DNA of 19,044 bases from XYC2-FULL-41-22 sp041666465 (GTDB taxonomy: Bacteria; Patescibacteriota; Gracilibacteria; UBA1369; UBA12470), in the NCBI GenBank assembly GCA_041666465.1, contig JBAYGX010000016.1, positions 1-19,044 on the forward strand, in the 5' to 3' direction. The notes beneath the pieces are model-generated. The model made no database searches and was not told the origin of the DNA. It worked only from the letters and a program-made list of their open reading frames with translations. The stretch's first letter is position 1. Every line of letters starts with the position of its first letter. Made by a program: the position numbers and the translations under genes. Below are positions 12,720-19,044 of this stretch, piece after piece.

Positions 12720-12986
12720 ATGACTTCTGCAATAATATATTGGACCCTCGGCACCGTCGGAAACACAATCCAGATTGTGGCATTCATTCCGCAAATAACA
12801 CACATGTATAAAACGAAAAGCGGGAAAGGGATGAGTGTGAAAGCTTACTCAATTTGGGCGACCGGCGACATAATGCTTTTCATATATGCGCTTCATATAA
12901 AAGATCCTGTTTTCATGATCCTGACCGGCTGTTTTGCATTTTTTACAGCCTGGATTATTATATTAATTCTTAAATTTAAAAATTAA
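12720..12986 (+). CDS. SemiSWEET/PQ-loop family small transporter
   Basis: This 88-residue protein has three predicted membrane helices (about residues 5-27, 42-59 and 63-84), the size and layout of bacterial SemiSWEETs, which dimerise to move sugars across the membrane. The PQ-loop motif is in VAFIPQI (residues 20-26), followed by TKSGKGMSVKAY, matching the family's KS-x-x-x-S loop. The substrate is unknown. The gene lies between pheS and pheT on the same strand. The start follows CCAACTTCTT, with no Shine-Dalgarno motif. There is no functional link to PheRS that I know of, so co-transcription would be a matter of position only. Confidence 0.85.
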   Translation: MTSAIIYWTLGTVGNTIQIVAFIPQITHMYKTKSGKGMSVKAYSIWATGDIMLFIYALHIKDPVFMILTGCFAFFTAWIIILILKFKN

Positions 12987-12987
12987 T

Positions 12988-13065
12988 CTCTTTTCTTTCT
13001 CTTATCTTATTCTTCACTAACATCTTTACTATCTTCTCTAGAAACTAAGTCCTAACTCTTCCCCT
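12988..13065 (+). repeat. CTAG-rich intergenic repeat 9 (one degraded unit)
   Basis: One unit (CACTAACATCTTTACTATC, TCTAGAAACTAAGTCCTAAC) with only one CTAG left, followed by CTTCCCCT that abuts the ATG of pheT. Two of the usual CTAG positions read CTAA here. Confidence 0.75.
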
Positions 13066-15450
13066 ATGAAAATCTCTCTAAACTGGCTCAAGGATTACAT
13101 AAAGATTCCACCGGAATATTCGGCAAAGCAAATCGCCGATTTGATAACTCTGCATACGGCAGAAGTTGAAACCATTGAAAACCAAGGAAAAGCCCTAGGT
13201 GGAGTGGTAGTTGGTGAAATTCTTGAAATAGGCAAACATCCAAACGCAGATAAATTAAATACTGCCAAAGTTAACATCGGGAAAGAACAGCCGCTAAATC
13301 TGATTTTCGGACAAATGGTTACAATGAAAGTTGGAAATAGAATCCCGGTAGCGGTCGCCCCAACGACACTACCAACCGGAATGATAATTGAGAAAAAAGA
13401 ATTGCGAGGAGTCCTCTCTGAAGGAATGCTATGTCTTGATCAAGAATTAGGCCTAAAAAAAGAAGGCGTTTCAATTCAGTTTTTCAAAATTAAGGCAAAA
13501 CCCGGCACCCCCATCACAGAAGCTCTCGATTTAAACGACACAATCATCGAAATTGATAACAAATCTCTAACACACAGACCGGATCTCTGGGGACATTATG
13601 GAGTCGCACGTGAAGTCGCAGCATTAACCGGAAAAAAACTTAAAAAACTTGACCCGAAAGTACAAACAACATTTGTAAACCAATCGGACGAACATCTTTC
13701 AGTTGAAGTAAAAAATCCGGAACTCTGCCCGAGATATATCGGCGTAAAAGTTTCAAACATCCAAGTAAAAGAGTCACCAAAATGGCTCCAGAAAAAACTT
13801 GAAGCAGCCGGTCACTCAACTTACAACAACATTGTCGACATAACGAATTTCATCTCCTCCGAACTTGGCCAACCAATGCATGCTTTTGACGCAAATTTAA
13901 TCAAAGGAGGAATAGTCGTCAGAACCGCAACGCTGGGAGAAAAAATCAAAACCCTGGACGGTAAAGACCGTGAACTGACAGACAAAATGTTACTAATCAC
14001 AGATCACGAAAAACCACTCGCAATCGCCGGCATAATGGGTGGAGAATTTTCAGGCGTAAATGAACAAACAAATACTATTATTTTTGAATCGGCAACTTTT
14101 GACGCGATTTCGGTCAGAAAAACATCTACCGCACTAGGGCTTCGCACGGAAGCTGTTCAGAGATTTGAAAAAAGCATCGACCCGAACCTAGCCGAACTTG
14201 CAATAAAAAGAGCACTCGAAATTTTATTAAAAATCTGCCCGGAAGCAAAAATCGAAAGCCAAATAATCGACATCAAAAATTTCAATCAAGAGACGCTAAC
14301 AATTGAAACTTCCGTAGAAAGAATCACAAGTAAAATCGGCGCACCTTTAACCGCAAAAGAAATCACGAAAATCTTAAAGAGTCTCGAATTCATCGTAAAA
14401 AAACAGGGCAAAAAACTGTTTGTCGAAGTCCCAACATTCAGAGCCGCAAGAGATGTAAAAAACGAAGATGACATCATAGAAGAAGTGGCAAGAATTTTCG
14501 GATACACAAATATCCCATCAGTTTTGCCCGAACTCCCAACGAAATTACCAATCGAAAATCGCGAAAGATTTTTGAAGCATAAAATCCGCGACATAATTTC
14601 GCTTGGACTGGGGTTCATGGAGGTTTCCAACTACTCATTTTATAGCCAAGACGATATTAAGAAATGCGCGCTTGACGAAAAAATTCACATTAAACTTCTG
14701 AACTTTCTCTCTCAAGACCAAACGCACATGAGGCTGTCGCTTTTACCAAACATGTTAAAGAGCCTTCACGAAACATTGAAGAATACAAAAAATCCAACAC
14801 TTTATGAAATAGGACACACTTACAAGGAAATCGGTGAATACATGCCACTCGAAGAAAAATGGCTAATTGGAATTATGTCCGGCGAAAAATCTTTCTTGCA
14901 GGCAAAAGGATATGCAGAAACTGTTTTGGAAAAATTTGGCGCAATAAATCCGCAATTTGTTACTCCAAGAAAAATGCTCTCGTATGCCCATCCGAAAAAA
15001 CATACCGATATAATGGTAAAGGGTGAAGTCATCGGCCATATATACGAAATTCATCCTGAAGTTTTAAAACATTACGATATAAAGCAAGAAGCTTCTGCAT
15101 TTGAAATCAATTTCACCAAATTGGTCGCCTCCGGACAAAGACAACACAAATACGTCCCGCTTCCGAAATTCCCATCTCTTGAATTTGATGTTTCGGTTGT
15201 CTTACCGGAAACAATCATGGCAGAAGAAGTACGAAAATCAATTGAAAAGGCCGATAAGGATTTAATCAAAGGAATCGACCTATTCGACATCTACCGCGGT
15301 GAAGGCCTTGGTGAAAAAGAAAAAGCCCTCGCCTATCACATTGAATTGCGCGCAGAAGACAGAACGCTCAACGACACCGAAATGACCGAAGTACAAAAAA
15401 AAGTCTTTGCAAACCTGGAAGAAATTGGGGGGAAGATCAGAGGAAAATAA
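13066..15450 (+). CDS. pheT: Phenylalanine-tRNA ligase beta subunit
   Basis: This 794-residue subunit is full length and partners with PheS. The order of domains is as usual: an N-terminal KISLNWLKDYI segment, an EMAP-like tRNA-binding domain (about 43-155, with HPNADKL at 58-64), the B3/B4 editing region (about 210-380, with NNIVDITNF and GQPMHAFDA), B5 (about 400-475), the catalytic-like core (about 485-680), and a C-terminal FDX-ACB anticodon-binding domain (about 700-794, starting PLPKFPSLEFDVSVV). Editing-site context such as ITDHEKPLAIAGIMGGE is conserved, so Tyr-tRNA editing is likely retained. The EMAP domain has IFGQMVTMKVG where many homologues have a VCGAxN stretch. The gene ends TAA and is followed by repeat array 10. 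Confidence 0.97.
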   Translation: MKISLNWLKDYIKIPPEYSAKQIADLITLHTAEVETIENQGKALGGVVVGEILEIGKHPNADKLNTAKVNIGKEQPLNLIFGQMVTMKVGNRIPVAVAPTTLPTGMIIEKKELRGVLSEGMLCLDQELGLKKEGVSIQFFKIKAKPGTPITEALDLNDTIIEIDNKSLTHRPDLWGHYGVAREVAALTGKKLKKLDPKVQTTFVNQSDEHLSVEVKNPELCPRYIGVKVSNIQVKESPKWLQKKLEAAGHSTYNNIVDITNFISSELGQPMHAFDANLIKGGIVVRTATLGEKIKTLDGKDRELTDKMLLITDHEKPLAIAGIMGGEFSGVNEQTNTIIFESATFDAISVRKTSTALGLRTEAVQRFEKSIDPNLAELAIKRALEILLKICPEAKIESQIIDIKNFNQETLTIETSVERITSKIGAPLTAKEITKILKSLEFIVKKQGKKLFVEVPTFRAARDVKNEDDIIEEVARIFGYTNIPSVLPELPTKLPIENRERFLKHKIRDIISLGLGFMEVSNYSFYSQDDIKKCALDEKIHIKLLNFLSQDQTHMRLSLLPNMLKSLHETLKNTKNPTLYEIGHTYKEIGEYMPLEEKWLIGIMSGEKSFLQAKGYAETVLEKFGAINPQFVTPRKMLSYAHPKKHTDIMVKGEVIGHIYEIHPEVLKHYDIKQEASAFEINFTKLVASGQRQHKYVPLPKFPSLEFDVSVVLPETIMAEEVRKSIEKADKDLIKGIDLFDIYRGEGLGEKEKALAYHIELRAEDRTLNDTEMTEVQKKVFANLEEIGGKIRGK

Positions 15451-15590
15451 TCTCTTTCTCTTCTCTTTTCATCTTCTCTTTACTAGCATCTTAACTATCT
15501 TAACTAGTTAACTAGGTCCTCTCTTTTCTTCTCTTCACTAGCTCACTATCTTCTCTAGCTCCTAGGTCCTCTCTTCTCACCTCTTAACTT
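15451..15590 (+). repeat. CTAG-rich intergenic repeat array 10 (two units)
   Basis: A type a unit with AACTAGTTAACTAGG and a type b unit with CTCTAGCTCCTAGG; 6 CTAG in total. The array fills nearly all of the pheT to urea-transporter spacer. CTCACC precedes the next ATG. No promoter was seen inside it. Confidence 0.9.
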
Positions 15591-15596
15591 CTCACC

Positions 15597-16439
15597 ATGC
15601 CCTCTCTAAAACTCATCCTCCGCGGCACAAGCCAAGTAATGCTTCAGAATAATCTTCTAACGGGTTTGCTTTTTCTAACGGGGATTTTTATAAATTCATG
15701 GCTAATGGGCGTTGGGGCTATTCTCGGAAATGCAATAGGCACAACGACAGGCTACTTGATAAAAGGTCGCGACGAAGACATTAATCAAGGTCTTTACGGA
15801 TTTAACGGCACCCTTGTCGGCATCGCCGCTCTTTATTTTTTCAAACCAAGTATAAGCCTTGTAATCGCAACCATCCTGGCTTCGATACTATCAAGTATCA
15901 TAATGAAGTTCATGCACGAGAAAAAACTTTTTCCATACACATTCCCTTTTATTTTTTCAACTTGGATCCTTATCGCGACAATCAAAATACTTGAATTGGC
16001 ATCGGAACAAATTTACAACTCTACTGCACCAACAAGTCTGGATGTTTTATCGGGCCTAAATATGGGACTCGGGCAGGTTATGTTCCAAGGAAGTATAATT
16101 ACGGGATTATTCTTCCTCTTGGCTCTTCTCGTAAACTCACAAAGAGCAGCGGTTTATGCATTTATCGGATCAGCCGTAGGACTCCTGATCGCATTCGGAT
16201 TTGGATTCCCGCTTAGCCTTATAAATATCGGTATCTTCGGATTTAACGGCGTATTGTGTGGCATAACTTTTTCAAACGAAAAAAACGCCCCCTCTCTCTG
16301 GGCACTCCTCTCAATCACTCTGTCCATATTTATAATATACGGGTTTGTTCATTTTGATTTACCGGCCCTAACCTTTCCGTTCGTCCTCGCGACATGGATA
16401 ACACTTGGGGTAAAAAGACTGATAGTTGATGCCAATTAG
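15597..16439 (+). CDS. Urea transporter family protein
   Basis: This 280-residue integral membrane protein matches the urea transporter (UT/SLC14) fold, a trimeric channel for passive urea movement. Two homologous halves are visible: GTSQVMLQ-x4-TG (residues 10-22) matches GLGQVMFQ-x4-TG near 157-168, GLYGFNGTLVGIA (about 65-77) matches GIFGFNGVLCGI, and FPYTFPFIFSTW matches LPALTFPFVLATW, the family's TxPF signature. About ten membrane segments are expected. The conserved Gln and Thr residues that line the pore in known bacterial UTs are kept in both halves. No urease, amidase or nickel gene is present in the window. The only gene downstream on the same strand is the penicillin-binding protein. 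The physiological substrate might be another small amide. Confidence 0.92.
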   Translation: MPSLKLILRGTSQVMLQNNLLTGLLFLTGIFINSWLMGVGAILGNAIGTTTGYLIKGRDEDINQGLYGFNGTLVGIAALYFFKPSISLVIATILASILSSIIMKFMHEKKLFPYTFPFIFSTWILIATIKILELASEQIYNSTAPTSLDVLSGLNMGLGQVMFQGSIITGLFFLLALLVNSQRAAVYAFIGSAVGLLIAFGFGFPLSLINIGIFGFNGVLCGITFSNEKNAPSLWALLSITLSIFIIYGFVHFDLPALTFPFVLATWITLGVKRLIVDAN

Positions 16440-16469
16440 CCATGTGATCCGATCCACTTCCCGCTCCCC

Positions 16470-16497
16470 GGTATTCGGTATTCAGTATTCGGTATTC
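16470..16497 (+). repeat. 7-bp tandem repeat, four copies
   Basis: GGTATTC, GGTATTC, AGTATTC, GGTATTC run with exact 7-bp spacing in the spacer before the penicillin-binding protein gene. This spacer (16440-16557) has no CTAG-array unit. GTGATCC and GGATCAC-like sequence at 16443-16456 is a near-palindrome of uncertain meaning. Confidence 0.9.
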
Positions 16498-16505
16498 CTC
16501 TTTTA

Positions 16506-16514
16506 TGGTAATAT
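16506..16514 (+). promoter_or_regulatory. Possible extended -10 promoter for the penicillin-binding protein
   Basis: TGG followed by TAATAT (16509-16514) is an extended -10 element. The -35 position falls in the 7-bp tandem repeat and does not match well. The leader to the ATG at 16558 would be about 37 bases. Confidence 0.45.
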
Positions 16515-16557
16515 CACACCTGCAATTTTCTCATGTAAATTCTAATCGATACACCCT

Positions 16558-19044
16558 ATGGTTAAGTTCATTCATACTCGCCTCTCCGGAGTTTGGCACC
16601 GTTACAAACCACAACCGCATGAATCAACCATAAAAAGATATATCAAATGGCTCATCTTGGGGATACTTGCGGCAATTGGCACCCTGTTCGTAATAACACT
16701 GGGATTCGTTATTGTTTTCAGCTTCACGAGCACAAGCCTTGAAGATTTCCAAAACTCAAACCTTGAACAATCAACAATAATTTATGATCGAGAGGGCAAC
16801 CAATTATACGCAATACATGGTGAAGAAAACCGCGTCCTTGTAGATCTTTCGGAAATTTCTCCGTATCTTGTAGACGCGACAATAGCCACGGAAGACGATG
16901 ATTTCTATAACCATTTTGGTTTTGACGTAAAATCTCTTACACGAGCATTCGTAAACAATCTATTGGGCAAACCTGTTTCAGGCGCCTCGACGATTACCCA
17001 ACAATTTGTAAAAAATACCTTTTTGAGTCCTGAAAAAAGCTATGTTCGCAAATTAAAAGAATTGGTCTTGGCGGTAAAAGTGGAAATACTTTTCACAAAA
17101 GACGAAATTCTTGAAATGTATTTAAATGAAATACCTTACGGAAGTAATGCATACGGCGCACAACTTGCCGCACAAACATATTTTGATAAAGACGCCTCGG
17201 GGTTAACCTTAACCGAATCTGCGATTTTGGCCGCCATCCCAAATGCACCAACTTATTATTCCCCGTACGGAGACCATAAATATTCGACTATAGACATTGA
17301 GTTCACGGCGGAAGAGTTGGACTCGCGTGAAATAAAAGACATCGGAGACCTCGATACCGATGAATATACTGAAGGACTTATAGGAAAAACTTATATACTT
17401 GGTGAAAACGATAGCGTTTATATCCCGGGCAGAACAGACACAGTTTTAGACAGAATGATCAAGGAAGGCTACATCACGGAAGACGATAAGCTTGCTTCGA
17501 TAACCGAAGCGGAAACACTTGAATTTAAACCTGTTGAAGACAATATGGTTGCACCTCACTTCGTTCTTTATGTAAAACAATTGCTTGAAGACAAATACGG
17601 GAAAGAATTTATTGAACAAGGCGGCTTAAAAGTTTACACAACCCTTGATGCCGACATGCAACAAGCTGCAGAAGATGCCATTGCGAAATACAAGGACACC
17701 AACCTCGAAAAATACGGCGCAAGCAATGCCGCTCTTTTCGCAATACAGCCTGTAACGGGCCAAATCCTGGCGATGGTGGGATCGGCCGATTACAATGACG
17801 AATCGATTTCCGGCAACGTAAATGTGGTAACCAGATTGAGAAAACCGGGATCGTCTTTCAAGCCATTCGTCTACGCGCTGGCATTCCTCAACGGCTACTC
17901 TCCGGCAACCATTTTATATGATGTACAAACCTATTTTGGAAATGACGCCCCAAAAAACTTCGATGGAATCTTTTCAGGTCCAATCAGCATTAGAGAAGCA
18001 TTGGGTTATTCGAAAAACATTCCGGCAATAAAAGCATTCTTTTTGGCAGGCGGTGAAGAAGCTGTTGTAAATTTTGCAGAGCAAACGTTCGGGATTTCAA
18101 GCTTAAATCATGATAATAATTACAGTTACACTATCGTACTCGGCTCGGCGGAAGTCAGCCTATTTGAAATGGTAAATGGCTACATGGTTTTCGCCAATGG
18201 CGGATATTTCCGCGAGGCAACACCCATTTTGAAAGTGGAAAACATGGATGGCGACATTCTTGAACAGTGGGAAGAAGGACAAGGAACGCAGGTATTGGAT
18301 GAACAAGTCGCATATCTAATAACGAATGTCCTTTCGGACGACACTTACAACCTCGGCTCAAACCTAAGAGTAAGTGGGCAATTCGCCGCAGCAAAAAGTG
18401 GAACAAGCAATAACGACGACATGATGCCGGATAATGGAGTCGTAATCGGTTATACGGTGGATCTTTTAGCTGGCGTATGGGTTGGCAATTCAAGTGGTAG
18501 CGGCATGTCCGCAAATGCAAGTTGTTACTCAACAGGCGGTCCGATATGGAAGGAATTTATGACAAATGCGCTTAAAGACACCCCGGCAAAAGATTTCCCT
18601 CGCCCAGCCGGGATAAAAGAAGTAGCCGTAAGTAAAGCGACCGGTAAACTGCCTTCGGAATACACTCCGTCGGACGCTATAAAAACCGAAATTTTCGCAA
18701 GTTTCGCGGTACCAACGGAAATAGACGACGGATATATGAAATACATTATCGACTCGGATTCCGGGAAAATCGCAACACAGTACACGCCGGAAGGGTCTAA
18801 AAAAGAGGTAACATACAGAATATACGGATATGATTTTGCACAATATCCTTCTTGGGTAACAGGCGTTCAAAACTGGATAGCAAGCCAGGCTGAAGCCGGG
18901 AATATCGAACTGCCGCCATCCTTAATGGACGATGTGCACACGGCGGAAACAATCGCGAACTCACCAACAATTACAATCACATCTCCTTCGTCGTTAAGCA
19001 CAATCGAAACCGGTGAAAGCGAAATCGAAGTGGATATTTATGCA
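16558..19044 (+). CDS. Class A penicillin-binding protein (transglycosylase/transpeptidase), 3' end beyond window
   Basis: The frame is open for 829 codons from the ATG at 16558 to the last base. The protein polymerises and crosslinks peptidoglycan at the outer face of the membrane. Residues 1-30 are basic and cytoplasmic, and one membrane helix spans about 31-56. The GT51 domain has ATEDDDFYNHFGFD with catalytic Glu112, GASTITQQF (142-150), RKLKE (164-168) and the KDEILEMYLNEIPYG helix. The transpeptidase has S-x-x-K at Ser432-Lys435 in PGSSFKP, SKN at 485-487 and KSGT at 613-616, so both activities look intact. From about residue 803 a Thr/Ser-rich stretch, PTITITSPSSLSTI, begins what looks like an Ig-like domain, cut by the window end. 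There is no Shine-Dalgarno motif. Confidence 0.96.
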   Translation, partial: MVKFIHTRLSGVWHRYKPQPHESTIKRYIKWLILGILAAIGTLFVITLGFVIVFSFTSTSLEDFQNSNLEQSTIIYDREGNQLYAIHGEENRVLVDLSEISPYLVDATIATEDDDFYNHFGFDVKSLTRAFVNNLLGKPVSGASTITQQFVKNTFLSPEKSYVRKLKELVLAVKVEILFTKDEILEMYLNEIPYGSNAYGAQLAAQTYFDKDASGLTLTESAILAAIPNAPTYYSPYGDHKYSTIDIEFTAEELDSREIKDIGDLDTDEYTEGLIGKTYILGENDSVYIPGRTDTVLDRMIKEGYITEDDKLASITEAETLEFKPVEDNMVAPHFVLYVKQLLEDKYGKEFIEQGGLKVYTTLDADMQQAAEDAIAKYKDTNLEKYGASNAALFAIQPVTGQILAMVGSADYNDESISGNVNVVTRLRKPGSSFKPFVYALAFLNGYSPATILYDVQTYFGNDAPKNFDGIFSGPISIREALGYSKNIPAIKAFFLAGGEEAVVNFAEQTFGISSLNHDNNYSYTIVLGSAEVSLFEMVNGYMVFANGGYFREATPILKVENMDGDILEQWEEGQGTQVLDEQVAYLITNVLSDDTYNLGSNLRVSGQFAAAKSGTSNNDDMMPDNGVVIGYTVDLLAGVWVGNSSGSGMSANASCYSTGGPIWKEFMTNALKDTPAKDFPRPAGIKEVAVSKATGKLPSEYTPSDAIKTEIFASFAVPTEIDDGYMKYIIDSDSGKIATQYTPEGSKKEVTYRIYGYDFAQYPSWVTGVQNWIASQAEAGNIELPPSLMDDVHTAETIANSPTITITSPSSLSTIETGESEIEVDIYA

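Noticed and set aside
290..15590. REP/BIME-type hairpin elements
   Set aside because: The units are pyrimidine-rich on one strand and lack long inverted repeats; only the 4-6 bp palindromes CTAG and CCTAGG are self-complementary.
18155..18870. Minus-strand open frames opposite the penicillin-binding protein
   Set aside because: They are antisense to a well-conserved transpeptidase domain, and their translations show no domain or signal.
1..19044. Insertion sequence or transposon
   Set aside because: No transposase, integrase or terminal inverted repeats with target duplications were recognised.
1..19044. tRNA, rRNA or tmRNA gene
   Set aside because: Reading the spacers showed no cloverleaf-like sequence or CCA-ended acceptor pattern; most spacer sequence is accounted for by repeats. 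This was by eye only.

Overview
The window looks like a chromosomal segment of a Patescibacteria (CPR) bacterium, perhaps of the Peregrinibacteria/Gracilibacteria side. This is inference. It rests on compact single-copy housekeeping genes, starts without Shine-Dalgarno motifs, an archaeal-type NMN adenylyltransferase beside a short ammonia-dependent NAD synthase, a tiny acidic lipoprotein and a large secreted protein of unknown family. The genetic code appears standard: no in-frame TGA occurs in any long gene. Nine or ten stops each are TAG or TAA, and the single TGA stop (nadE) is followed at once by TAG.

Layout. Bases 2-247 hold the 3' end of an rRNA methyltransferase of the RlmK type. A small lipoprotein gene on the minus strand (520-723) sits between two near-duplicate repeat arrays. 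A plus-strand run follows: smpB (trans-translation), nadE and nadM (end of NAD synthesis), a phosphomannomutase/phosphoglucomutase and a 64-residue membrane protein. Two minus-strand genes come next: a 756-residue secreted protein and topA. A GNAT acetyltransferase and a nucleotidyltransferase-fold protein converge and share a CTAG at their stops. The rest is plus-strand: an HU-like protein with a clear promoter and terminator, pheS, a SemiSWEET-like transporter, pheT, a urea-transporter-family protein, and a class A penicillin-binding protein that runs off the end.

The most unusual content is between the genes. Ten intergenic tracts carry about twenty copies of a pyrimidine-rich, CTAG-rich degenerate repeat (built from CACTAG, CATCTTTACTATCTT, CTCTAG and TTCCTAGGTCCTCTCTT). 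Every copy reads in the same direction on the plus strand whatever the direction of the neighbouring genes. By hand count these arrays hold about fifty CTAG tetramers in roughly 1.3 kb, against about a dozen in the other ~17 kb. The arrays run up to start codons, supply the first codons of smpB and supply the stop codon of the secreted-protein gene. Four spacers instead or additionally contain short tandem tracts of 7-bp period.

Regulation. Good sigma-70-like promoters are visible upstream of the minus-strand genes and of HU, while the plus-strand genes behind repeat arrays show none, so several may be co-transcribed through the arrays. Two intrinsic terminators are clear (after HU and after the lipoprotein). 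No tRNA, rRNA, CRISPR array, transposase or riboswitch was recognised.
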